A DNA stretch of 64,000 nucleotides from DASRDU01 sp035652435. Its GTDB lineage: Bacteria; Acidobacteriota; Blastocatellia; RBC074. Location: assembly GCA_035652435.1 (NCBI GenBank), contig DASRDU010000038.1, forward strand, positions 62,001-126,000. The letters are read 5' to 3'. Both the position numbers and the translations under genes were made by a program. Shown one piece after another: positions 48,726-56,633 of the stretch. The notes under the pieces are model-generated. The model was not told the DNA's origin, searched no databases, and was given only the letters and a program-made list of their open reading frames with translations. Numbering within the stretch: position 1 is the first letter of the stretch; every line of letters begins with the position of its first letter.

Positions 48726-49127
48726 TGTGTGGGGCTTCCTTTTTTGTTGATTCAGGGTGGTTGATTGTCCGCAGACCTGGGGCGCATGCCCGCGGCACCT
48801 GCTGTTGGAAGCGGTGCCCGGACAGCCTGCGGATACACATGACTGATTGATGCACTGATGATGGTGTAACCGTTGGATCAGTTGCGCAGCATTGATACTT
48901 CTAATCCCGGCGGAGTTCCCCGATTTATGAGGATCAGGAGCAGTCAGCTGATACGAATCGGGGTAATCAGGAAGTATCAGGCCTCATCAGCGCTGATGAT
49001 TCTGCGATGTGACTGCCTGATATATCACTGCCAGGGTTGAGTCGGCGTCGAATCGCTGGTACGCTCTGGCTCGCCGGAGTGAAGTTACCACCGCAATTCA
49101 ATCACATCTCAGAGGAGAAAAAGTCTC
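48726..49127. promoter_or_regulatory. Divergent intergenic region with a 14-bp palindrome
   Basis: 402 nt between divergent genes (paralogue 3 on minus, PQQ-type dehydrogenase on plus). It contains the perfect palindrome CATCAGCGCTGATG (48985-48998), about 130 nt before the dehydrogenase start and a plausible operator of the GntR or LacI class. The sequence around it is rich in TGAT/ATCA repeats. No -35/-10 pair is obvious. Confidence 0.4.
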
Positions 49128-50303
49128 GTGAATAAATTCCGCACTGGCATTCCCAGCCCGGGCGCCGGCCTGATTGTCCGGGTCATTTTTCTGGTCTCGT
49201 GTCTCGCCGGCCCGGCCTTCGGGCAGACTCAGCCGGCGGCTCCGCAAACACCGGCGCCGGCTCAGCCCGCCGAACTGAAGGTTCCCGAAGGATTCACCGT
49301 CTCGGTCTTCGCGTCAGGCGTGACGAACGGGCGGCTGATGGCGGTCAGCCCGGACGGCGTGTTGTATGTCGCCCGCCAGTCGCAGAGTGACGTCGTCGCC
49401 CTGCCGGATCGCGACAAGGACGGACGCGCCGACAAGATGGAGATCGTCGCGAGCGGCCTCACGCGCCCGCACAGCCTGGCATTCCACCAGGGGTATCTCT
49501 ACATCGCAACCAACCCGGCAGTGCTGCGGGTGAAATACTCGGGCGGCAAAGTCGAAGGGACGCCGGAAAAATTCATTGACCTGCCGGTCTCGACCACGCC
49601 GCACTGGACTCGCACCATCGCCTTCGGGCGCGACGGGAAGCTCTACGTCTCAATCGGCTCGTCGTGCAACCTCTGCGAGGATGCCGACGAGCGCCGCACG
49701 ACGATCATGGTTTACAACGCCGACGGCAGCGGCGGACACCCATTTGCCAGAGGACTGCGCAACGCCATCGGCTTCGACTGGGACCCGCAGACCGGCGTGA
49801 TGTGGGCGACCGACATGGGTCAGGACAAGCTCGGCGAAGAAAAGCCGTCGGATGAGATCAATCGCATCGAGGCGGGCAAACATTACGGCTGGCCTTACTT
49901 CATCGAGAACAACGTCCCCAACCCGGATCTGAAAGACGCCAAAGGCTCGCTCAAAGCCGAAGAGGCCGTCCCGCCGGCGCTTGAGCTTCAGCCGCACTCA
50001 TCGCCCATTGACCTGACTTTTTACAAAGGCCGGCAGTTCCCCGCCGCTTACCGCAACGCGATGTTTGTTTCACTGCACGGCTCCAGCCCGACGGCGCGCA
50101 AGGAAAGGATCGGTTACAAGGTCGTGCGCGTGGTGATGAAGGACGGGCGCCCGACCGGGCTCGAAGACTTCATCACCGGGTGGCTGAAGGACGGTCAGGT
50201 CACGGGCCGCCCGGCGGGGCTCGCGACCGGCGCCGACGGCGCGCTCTATGTCTCGGACGATAACAAGGGATTCATTTATCGGATTACTTACGGGAAGAAG
50301 TGA
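49128..50303 (+). CDS. Secreted PQQ-dependent sugar dehydrogenase (sorbosone/glucose dehydrogenase-like)
   Basis: 391 residues from GTG 49128 (AGAGGAGAAAAAG upstream). A signal peptide (about 1-30, ending PAFGQ) and a Pro/Ala linker precede a six-bladed propeller: LKVPEGFTVSVFASGVTNGR, PDGVLYVARQS, TRPHSLAFHQGYLYIATN, GRDGKLYVSIGSSCNLCEDAD, G-L-R-N-A-I-G-F-D-W-D, EINRIEAGKHYGWPYF and GLATGADGALYVSDD. The PHSLAFH and RNAIGFDWDP segments match the soluble aldose/sorbosone dehydrogenase fold. It probably oxidises an aldose to its lactone in the periplasm. It heads a plus-strand group with a DapA-family lyase, an MFS transporter and a sugar-acid dehydratase. Confidence 0.85.
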   Translation: MNKFRTGIPSPGAGLIVRVIFLVSCLAGPAFGQTQPAAPQTPAPAQPAELKVPEGFTVSVFASGVTNGRLMAVSPDGVLYVARQSQSDVVALPDRDKDGRADKMEIVASGLTRPHSLAFHQGYLYIATNPAVLRVKYSGGKVEGTPEKFIDLPVSTTPHWTRTIAFGRDGKLYVSIGSSCNLCEDADERRTTIMVYNADGSGGHPFARGLRNAIGFDWDPQTGVMWATDMGQDKLGEEKPSDEINRIEAGKHYGWPYFIENNVPNPDLKDAKGSLKAEEAVPPALELQPHSSPIDLTFYKGRQFPAAYRNAMFVSLHGSSPTARKERIGYKVVRVVMKDGRPTGLEDFITGWLKDGQVTGRPAGLATGADGALYVSDDNKGFIYRITYGKK

Positions 50304-50321
50304 TTCAGACGAAAGGTGACG

Positions 50322-51260
50322 ATGAAAACAACTCCAGTGACACTCGAAGATTTACGCGGGGTTTTCCCCGTGCCGCCGCTCGCACGGAAAAATGACGCGC
50401 GGCGCTCGCTCGACTTCGAGCAGAATAATCAGATCGTGCGCCACATCGCCAATGGCGGGTTGACGCGCTTTCTTTACGGCGGCAACGCTTTCCTTTATCA
50501 CGTCACGCTGGCTGAATACGAGCAACTGCTCGACTGGCTGACCGGGTTTGCCGACAACCTGTGGGCGATCCCGAGCCTGGGGCCCTCCTATGGCCGGGCG
50601 ATGGATCAGGCGGCACTGTTGCGCAACCGTCGCTTCCCGTGCGCCATGATGCTGCCGTGCGGCGACCCGCGCGACGCCGCCGGGCTGGAAAGAGGTTTGC
50701 GCGAAGTGGCCGAAGCCGCCGCGACGCCGCTGATTCTTTATCTGAAAGAAGAGAACAATTTCGGCGCGGACAAGGAAGCCGGGCTGGATGTCGTCGCCCG
50801 GCTGGTTGACACGGGCGTCTGCGTCTCAATCAAGTATGCGGTCGTGCGCCAGAATCCCGCGGAAGATGATTATCTGGCGAGCCTGCTCAAACGGGTGGAT
50901 CGCAACCGCGTCGTGAGCGGCATCGGCGAACGGCCCGCCGTCGTTCACATGCGCGACTGGAAACTGCCGGGGTTCACGACCGGTTCGGGCTGCATCGCCT
51001 CGCGCCTGAGTCAGCAGGTTTTCGAGGCGTGCGTCGGGGACGATTACGCGACCGCCGAAGCGCTGCGCGCCGAGTTCCTGCCGCTCGAAGACCTGCGCGA
51101 CGCATGGAGCCCGGCGAAGGTGCTGCATTACGCCACGAAGCTGGCCGGCGTCGCCGACACCGGCCCCGTGCCGCCGTTCCTTTCCTCAGTATCCGAAGAA
51201 CTGTTGGAGCAGATTGCGCCCGTCGCCCGCACGCTGAACGACCGGAACTCGCGGTCCTGA
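50322..51260 (+). CDS. Dihydrodipicolinate synthase/N-acetylneuraminate lyase family protein
   Basis: 312 residues from ATG 50322 (AAAGGTGACG upstream; a GTG at 50316 is in frame). DapA-type TIM barrel: GVFPVPPLARKNDARRSLDF at the N-terminus, GGLTRFLYGGNAFLY for the GGTxG-type substrate loop, ATPLILYLKEENNF where the catalytic Tyr/lid region lies, and the Schiff-base Lys in VCVSIKYAVVR (about 170). Many members act on 2-keto-3-deoxy sugar acids as aldolases or dehydratases rather than in lysine synthesis. The next genes encode an MFS permease and an IlvD/Edd dehydratase, which would supply exactly such a keto-deoxy acid. It starts 19 nt after the dehydrogenase stop. Confidence 0.87.
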   Translation: MKTTPVTLEDLRGVFPVPPLARKNDARRSLDFEQNNQIVRHIANGGLTRFLYGGNAFLYHVTLAEYEQLLDWLTGFADNLWAIPSLGPSYGRAMDQAALLRNRRFPCAMMLPCGDPRDAAGLERGLREVAEAAATPLILYLKEENNFGADKEAGLDVVARLVDTGVCVSIKYAVVRQNPAEDDYLASLLKRVDRNRVVSGIGERPAVVHMRDWKLPGFTTGSGCIASRLSQQVFEACVGDDYATAEALRAEFLPLEDLRDAWSPAKVLHYATKLAGVADTGPVPPFLSSVSEELLEQIAPVARTLNDRNSRS

Positions 51261-51275
51261 TAAAGACATATTGTG

Positions 51276-51376
51276 AAAGGCTCCTTCACCGCCACAGACG
51301 CAGAGAGAGCAGAGACAACGCAGAGAAGAGCGGGAACTTCTGCGTTCTCTGCTCCTGCGGCGGTGAACTTTCCTCT
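51276..51376. repeat. Imperfect palindromic repeat rich in CGCAGAG
   Basis: TTCACCGCC (51285-51293) pairs with GGCGGTGAA (51359-51367). Inside, AGCAGAG..AACGCAG pairs with CTGCGTT.CTCTGCT around AGAGCGGGAAC. It contains several CGCAGAGA words. Lies between the DapA-family gene and the MFS gene, so the operon transcript would carry the fold. Confidence 0.6.
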
Positions 51377-51432
51377 CACATCAGGTCTCCTGACCTGGCA
51401 CCAGCCTGTTCTTACTGATCGGAGAGCAATAA

Positions 51433-52782
51433 ATGAGAAGTCCCGCCCCGCAGATTGAGGCCCTGCCCATTCAGAGTCCGGCGGTGGGTGATGTCGCCGA
51501 AAGGGCGCGTCGCCGGATCACTCGTCGCCTGCTGCCGTACCTGCTGCTGCTCTACCTGATCGCTTACATTGACCGCACGAACATCGGCGTCGCCAAGCTG
51601 AAAATGCTGGGCGATCTGAAATTCACTGATGAGATCATCGGCTTCGGGGCGGGCATCTTTTTCATCGGCTATTTTCTGCTCGAAATCCCCGGCACGCTGA
51701 TCGTCGAGCGGTGGAGCGCGCGCAAGTGGATCGCGCGCATCATGATCTCGTGGGGCATCGTCGCGACGCTGATGGGCTTCATCGGCACCCCGCTGCTCGA
51801 TTTTCTCAGCACCAGGCAGCAGTTCTATTCGCTGCGCTTCATCCTGGGGCTGGCGGAAGCGGGCTTCTTCCCCGGCGTCATCGTTTACCTCTCGCACTGG
51901 TTCCGCTACGAAGACCGCGGCAAGGCCAAGGCCAAATTCATGATCGGCATTCCGCTGGCGACGGTCATCGGCGTGCCGCTCTCAAGGCTGATTCTGGAAA
52001 ACATCAACTGGTACGGGCTGCCGGGCTGGCGCTGGGTCTTCATCCTCGAAGGCGTCCCGTCGGTCATCCTTGGCATCATCACCCTGTTTTACCTGACCGA
52101 CCGGCCGCACCAGGCGAAGTGGCTGCCGGAAGATGAAAGGGAGTGGATCACCGGCGAACTCGCCCGCGAAAAACAGCAGAGAGAGGCCGCCGGTCGCACG
52201 AGCGTGTGGAGTGCGCTCAGGCACCCGCAGATCGTCCTGCTCGCCCTCGTCTACTTTTTCGCCGTCACTGGCAATTACGGGCTGACCTTCTTCCTGCCCT
52301 CGATTGCGCAGAATATGAAAGGCGTGTCGGTCGTCTGGCAGACGGTCGTGACGATGCTGCCTTACATCTGCTGCATCATCGCGATTCTGCTGCTCGGGCC
52401 GTCATCGGACCGCACGGGCGAACGCCGCTGGCACACGGTCGTGCCGATCCTGCTGACCGGCGTCGGGATGGGGCTGAGCGTCGTGACGGCCAATTACCTG
52501 GGGCTGACGGTTGCCGCCCTCTGTCTGGCCGGGCTGGCGCCGGGAGCGTGGCCCGCCTTCTGGTCGCTGCCTTCGGCCTTCCTGACCGGCTCGGCCACTG
52601 CCGCGGCCGTCGGCCTGATCAATTCAATCGGCAACCTCGGCGGCTTCATCGGGCCTTATGCGGTCGGCTACCTCAAGGATACCACGGGCAGTTACAAGGC
52701 CGGGATGTGGTTCCTGGCCGGCTGCGCGCTGCTCGCCGGATTTCTGGCCATGCTGATCCGGCCACCTGAAAAAACGGCATAG
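51433..52782 (+). CDS. MFS transporter, anion:cation symporter (sugar-acid uptake) family
   Basis: 449 residues with 12 predicted helices. A cytoplasmic N-terminus (residues 1-30) leads to TM1 with YLLLLYLIAYIDRTNIGVAK, the D-R-x-N-x-G motif typical of the ACS family that moves organic anions such as glucarate, galactonate and tartrate. Further motifs: GYFLLEIPGTLIVERWSARK, the LGLAEAGFFPGVIVYLSHWF segment, and PGWRWVFILEGVPS. It probably imports a sugar acid with protons. Position between a DapA-family gene and an IlvD/Edd dehydratase fits a sugar-acid catabolic operon. The specific acid is not known. Confidence 0.9.
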   Translation: MRSPAPQIEALPIQSPAVGDVAERARRRITRRLLPYLLLLYLIAYIDRTNIGVAKLKMLGDLKFTDEIIGFGAGIFFIGYFLLEIPGTLIVERWSARKWIARIMISWGIVATLMGFIGTPLLDFLSTRQQFYSLRFILGLAEAGFFPGVIVYLSHWFRYEDRGKAKAKFMIGIPLATVIGVPLSRLILENINWYGLPGWRWVFILEGVPSVILGIITLFYLTDRPHQAKWLPEDEREWITGELAREKQQREAAGRTSVWSALRHPQIVLLALVYFFAVTGNYGLTFFLPSIAQNMKGVSVVWQTVVTMLPYICCIIAILLLGPSSDRTGERRWHTVVPILLTGVGMGLSVVTANYLGLTVAALCLAGLAPGAWPAFWSLPSAFLTGSATAAAVGLINSIGNLGGFIGPYAVGYLKDTTGSYKAGMWFLAGCALLAGFLAMLIRPPEKTA

Positions 52783-52902
52783 CGTCTGTTTGAAAAACAG
52801 CAGGAGTCCGATTTTTCCACGCCGCGTCAGCGGCAGAATGAACTTAGCCCGGCGTGATTCGACTCTCCGGACAAGCCCGGATTTATTCAACGTGAAATCA
52901 CT

Positions 52903-54642
52903 ATGAACAACTCATCACAGCACAAAAAAACTCCGCAGGATTTGCGCAGCCATCGCTGGCTCGGCCTGAACGATCTGCGCTCATTCACCCACCGTTCGCG
53001 CATGAAGCAGATGGGCTTTGGCCCTTCGGATTACGCCGGCAAGCCGGTCATCGCCGTCGTCAACACGTGGAGCGACCTGACGAGTTGTCACACCCACTTC
53101 CGCACCCGCGCCGAGGAGGTCAAACGCGGCGTCTGGCAGGCGGGCGGCTTCCCCGTTGAGATTCCCGCGCTGCCGCTCAACGAGACTTACATGAAGCCGA
53201 GCCCGATGATGTACCGCAACCTGCTCGCGCTGGAAGTCGAAGAGTTGTTGCGCAGCCAGCCGATTGACGGCGCGGTGCTGATGGGCGGGTGCGACAAGAC
53301 GACGCCGGGCCTGTTGATGGGCGCGGTCAGCATGAACGTGCCCGCGATCTACCTGCCGGCCGGGCCGATGCTGCGCGGCAACCTGAACGGGCAGGTGCTG
53401 GGCAGCGGCAGCGACGTGTGGAAATTCTGGGCCGAAAAGTGCGCGGGCAACATCACCGAGGCCGAATGGAATTCGATGGAAGACGGCATCGCGCGCTCGG
53501 CCGGAACCTGCATGACGATGGGCACGGCCTCAACCATGATGTCGCTCGCCGAGACGCTCGGAATGACTCTGCCCGGCGCCTCGTCAATCCCCGCCGTTGA
53601 CGCCAGTCACTCGCGGATGGCGACCGAATGCGGGCGGCGCATCGTCGAGATGGTCTGGGAGGATCTGAAGCCCTCGGACATTCTAACCATGCAGTCATTC
53701 GAGAACGCCATCACCGCGGACATGGCTATCGGCGGCTCGACGAACGCGATCATCCATCTGGTCGCGATGGCGGGGCGCGCCGGCATTAAACTCGACCTCA
53801 AAAAATTCGACGATATTTCACACCGCACGCCGATGCTCGCCAACATCAGGCCGTCGGGCCGGTTTCTGATGGAAGACTTTTATTACGCCGGCGGGTTGCG
53901 CGCGCTGCTCTGGCAGATTCGCGACCTGCTGCACCTGGATTGCGCGACCGTCTCGGGCCGGACGCTCGGCGAAAACATCCGCGAGGCGAAGGTTCACAAC
54001 GCGGAAGTGATTCGCCCGCCCGACAACCCTGTGGCGACGATGGGAGGCACGGCGATCCTCTACGGCAACCTCGCCCCGAACGGGGCGGTGATCAAGCCGA
54101 CGGCGGCTGAAAGGCATCTGCTCCAGCATACCGGGCGGGCCGTGGTCTTCAGCGACTACAACGATATGAATGCGCGGATTGATGACGAGCAGTTGGAAGT
54201 GGACGAAAACTCCGTCATCGTGCTGCAGAACGCCGGGCCGCTCGGGGGGCCGGGGATGCCCGAGTGGGGCATGCTGCCGATCCCGAAGAAGCTGCTCAAA
54301 AAAGGCGTGCGCGACATGGTGCGCATCTCCGACGCGCGGATGAGCGGCACGTCATACGGCGCCTGCATCCTGCACGTCTCGCCGGAATCATATATCGGCG
54401 GGCCGCTCGCCTTCGTCCGCGACCGCGACCTCGTCGAACTCGACGTGCCGAACCGCAAACTGCATCTGCGCGTGAGCGACGAAGAGATGGAGAAGAGGCG
54501 GGCGGCGTGGGTGAAACCTGAACGCCGCTACGAGCGCGGCTACGGGGCGCTCTTCTCCGAGCATGTGACGCAGGCCGATCAGGGCTGCGACTTCGATTTC
54601 CTGCACGCGGGCGCCGGAGTGCCGGAGCCGGAGATTCACTGA
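52903..54642 (+). CDS. IlvD/Edd-family sugar-acid dehydratase (arabinonate/fuconate/xylonate type)
   Basis: 579 residues, the length of pentonate/hexonate dehydratases of this family. Fe-S cluster cysteines: TSCHTHFR (about 62), GGCDKTTPG (about 131), and AGTCMTMGTAST (about 204). Further family motifs: YMKPSPMMYRN, GGSTNAIIHLVAMAGRAG, NIRPSGRFLMEDFYYAGG, DARMSGTSYGACILHVSPES and GCDFDFLH near the C-terminus. The YMKPSPMMYRN and ACILHVSPES motifs are typical of the L-arabinonate-like branch rather than true IlvD. It removes water from a C4/C5/C6 aldonate to give 2-keto-3-deoxyaldonate, the likely substrate of the DapA-family enzyme at 50322. Confidence 0.9.
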   Translation: MNNSSQHKKTPQDLRSHRWLGLNDLRSFTHRSRMKQMGFGPSDYAGKPVIAVVNTWSDLTSCHTHFRTRAEEVKRGVWQAGGFPVEIPALPLNETYMKPSPMMYRNLLALEVEELLRSQPIDGAVLMGGCDKTTPGLLMGAVSMNVPAIYLPAGPMLRGNLNGQVLGSGSDVWKFWAEKCAGNITEAEWNSMEDGIARSAGTCMTMGTASTMMSLAETLGMTLPGASSIPAVDASHSRMATECGRRIVEMVWEDLKPSDILTMQSFENAITADMAIGGSTNAIIHLVAMAGRAGIKLDLKKFDDISHRTPMLANIRPSGRFLMEDFYYAGGLRALLWQIRDLLHLDCATVSGRTLGENIREAKVHNAEVIRPPDNPVATMGGTAILYGNLAPNGAVIKPTAAERHLLQHTGRAVVFSDYNDMNARIDDEQLEVDENSVIVLQNAGPLGGPGMPEWGMLPIPKKLLKKGVRDMVRISDARMSGTSYGACILHVSPESYIGGPLAFVRDRDLVELDVPNRKLHLRVSDEEMEKRRAAWVKPERRYERGYGALFSEHVTQADQGCDFDFLHAGAGVPEPEIH

Positions 54643-54661
54643 GGCGACGGATTACGAAAAA

Positions 54662-54734
54662 TCAGTACCGCGAGCGGCAGCCAGCGTGTTTCCCGTGCTG
54701 CGGCCATTGCCGGGAGCTACGCTCGCGGTACTGA
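54662..54734. repeat. Palindromic intergenic repeat, possible bidirectional terminator
   Basis: TCAGTACCGCGAGCG (54662-54676) and CGCTCGCGGTACTGA (54720-54734) form a perfect 15-bp stem around a 43-nt loop that itself contains GCAGC/GCTGC. Located between the convergent dehydratase and selenoprotein genes. The CAGTACCGCGAGCG word is typical of dispersed intergenic palindromes; only one copy was noticed here. Confidence 0.7.
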
Positions 54735-54753
54735 CTCGCTGGTGCCCGCCGTT

Positions 54754-56364
54754 TCAAAAGGCCGCACCCGTCTCTCTGAGAGGTTGCCCTTCAGGCACAG
54801 GTTCAAATTCAAGGAAGTACTGTTTCGGCAGCAGCAGGTCGAATTCCTTCGCCAGCCGGAAACCTGCGCGGCGCAGTTCGTCAACGGCCTCATCTTTGAG
54901 GATGCTGTGTCGGGCATTGTTGTTTGTCCGCACGTAATCGAGGATCACCAGCCGGCCGCCGGGACGGAGCGACTGCCGGACTTTCGCGAAGTAAGTCACG
55001 CGATCATTGATGTGATGATACGTGTCGCACAGGAAGATCACATCCACCGAGGCAGCGGACAGCATCGGGTCGTCGGGCGGGACCAGGCGGGCCTCGTAAT
55101 TCGTCAGGTTCAGCCTTCTGGCGTCGGCGTTCATCGCCCTGACCATCGCCGAATCAATCTCGACGCCGACGGCTTTGCCGCCCGGGCCGACGGCTGCGGC
55201 GAAGCGGCGCGTGAAATAACCGGAGCCGGCGCCGATGTCCACGATCACCTGACCGGGCCTGACGTTCATCAGTTTCAAAACCTCATCGGGCTTCTGCTCT
55301 TTATCACGACTATCAGGTTCGGCGGCTGACGGACCGCCCTTCAGCAGTCCCGCGATCACTTCCTTCAGCTTTGCCGGGGGGATCGCTTTGGCCGCGATCT
55401 TCCCTTCGCGGTTGAGGACAAAGTACGCTGGCGTGCCCTGCACGTTGAAGAGTTTTGCGATCTGCCCATCTTTCCCATCGCGGACCTGCGGCCACGTCAG
55501 CCCGTGTTTACTGACCGCGTCCTCGAACGGCTTCGCCTCTTCGTCAACCGAGATGCCGATGATCGCCAGTCCCTGGTCCTTGTGTGTTGCGTAAAGCTCT
55601 TTCAGCAGGGGAAACTCCCCCACGCAGGTGCCTCACCATGAAGCCCAGAAATCGAGCAGCGTCACTTTGCCCCTGAAATCGGCCAGCGCCACGGGCTCGC
55701 CGCCCAGAGCCCGGTAAGCGAACAGCGGCGCCGGCTGCCCCAGGTTGAGCGCATCGAGTTCGTGGATGTTGCCTTCAGCTTCCCTGGCCAGCGGCGTGTT
55801 CGGGTAGTCGGCGATGACCTTCTGGAATGCGGCCCGCGCCCGTTCGGTCTCGCCCTTCTTCCAGAACCCTCCGGCGAGCGCGAACTGCGCCTGCATCTTC
55901 ACGTCCCTGTCCGGTGACCTTTCGAGCAGGAATTTCGACTTCGTCATCAGGTACTCGTAATCCTTCTTTCTGTCCGCCGCTTCGCGCAGCACGCCGATGA
56001 CCCTTTTCCACGCGGCGTCATCGGGGGCGAGCGAGTCGGCAAGGCCAACCAGGTCGCCGGTCTGTTCGGCGTGGACCAGAAAGTGCAGGGCTTCGGCGGT
56101 GGCCCGAGCCGACGCGGCCGTGCCCGGACGCTGCTCGCGGTACTGCCACAGCGTCGCGGCCCACTTCCTGCCCGGGTAATTTGCGTCGCCTTCCTTACCG
56201 CCCGCCCTGAGGTACTGCTCGGCATCCTGCCAGGCCTCGCGGATGGTCTTCTCAATCTGCTGCAACTCGGGATCAGCCGGCGGCGTTTGCTGTGCGGCGA
56301 CGGTCGCGGCGAGCAGTAGAGCGAGACAAAGAGTGATGAGCTGAACGAAGCTTCTGCTTTTCAT
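54754..56364 (-). CDS. Predicted selenoprotein: secreted helical-repeat / thioredoxin (UxxC) / SAM-methyltransferase fusion
   Basis: 536 residues from ATG 56364 (GGAGGTCAGCA upstream), reading TGA 55633-55635 as selenocysteine 244. Signal peptide about 1-24; helical repeat region about 30-200 (TPR-like RARAAFQKVIADYPNTPLAR); thioredoxin/AhpC fold about 205-340 with LLDFWASW-U-G-T-C-VGEFP and cis-Pro in VQGTPAYFVL (about 312); methyltransferase about 360-530 with motif I VDIGAGSGYF (375-384) and LRPGGRLVILDY. Read conventionally, this would be a truncated thioredoxin (55633-56364) plus a methyltransferase beginning at GTG 55623, but both halves share one frame and the TGA replaces exactly the first Cys of CxxC. 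A SECIS-like stem-loop follows. Sec readthrough is inferred, not proven. Confidence 0.82.
55605..55623 (-). promoter_or_regulatory. Candidate bacterial SECIS stem-loop
   Basis: Immediately downstream of the in-frame TGA on the minus strand, G-T-G-G-G-G-G-A pairs with T-C-C-C-C-T-G-C around a GTT loop (55613-55615), giving about eight pairs including two G-U. The loop opens with G 18 nt after the TGA, inside the 16-37 nt window expected for SelB recognition in bacteria, and the element lies within the coding sequence as it must. Confidence 0.65.
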
Positions 56365-56633
56365 TGCTGACCTCCGGTGATTGAAAGTTGATTCATTTTG
56401 CACCCAGTGCCTCTGCCCGTTTCACCCGGCTTGCGTCTGTCACTTACTTATACCGCCGGGCGGGGCAAATCGTTGAGTTACGGCAGCGGCATCGTAGGCG
56501 GTCGTGATGACGAAGTCTTCCCGGCGCTGTAAGAAGTTGTCGCGGGTTATCACGGCGGCTGGTACAACTTTTTACATCTCAAAATCGCCGGCGACCGCCC
56601 GGTCGGGCAGTGCGCGGTTGTATACTTGGCGGC
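56365..56633. other. Divergent intergenic region, selenoprotein / histidine kinase
   Basis: About 270 nt containing no gene. It must hold the promoters of the minus-strand selenoprotein gene and the plus-strand two-component operon. No consensus boxes or repeats stand out by eye. Confidence 0.4.

Noticed and set aside
54754..55623. Separate methyltransferase gene starting at GTG 55623
   Set aside because: This start would leave an amputated thioredoxin fold at its N-terminus and another amputated half upstream in the same frame. The ribosome site before GTG 55623 is poor, and the single-gene reading with Sec explains both halves.
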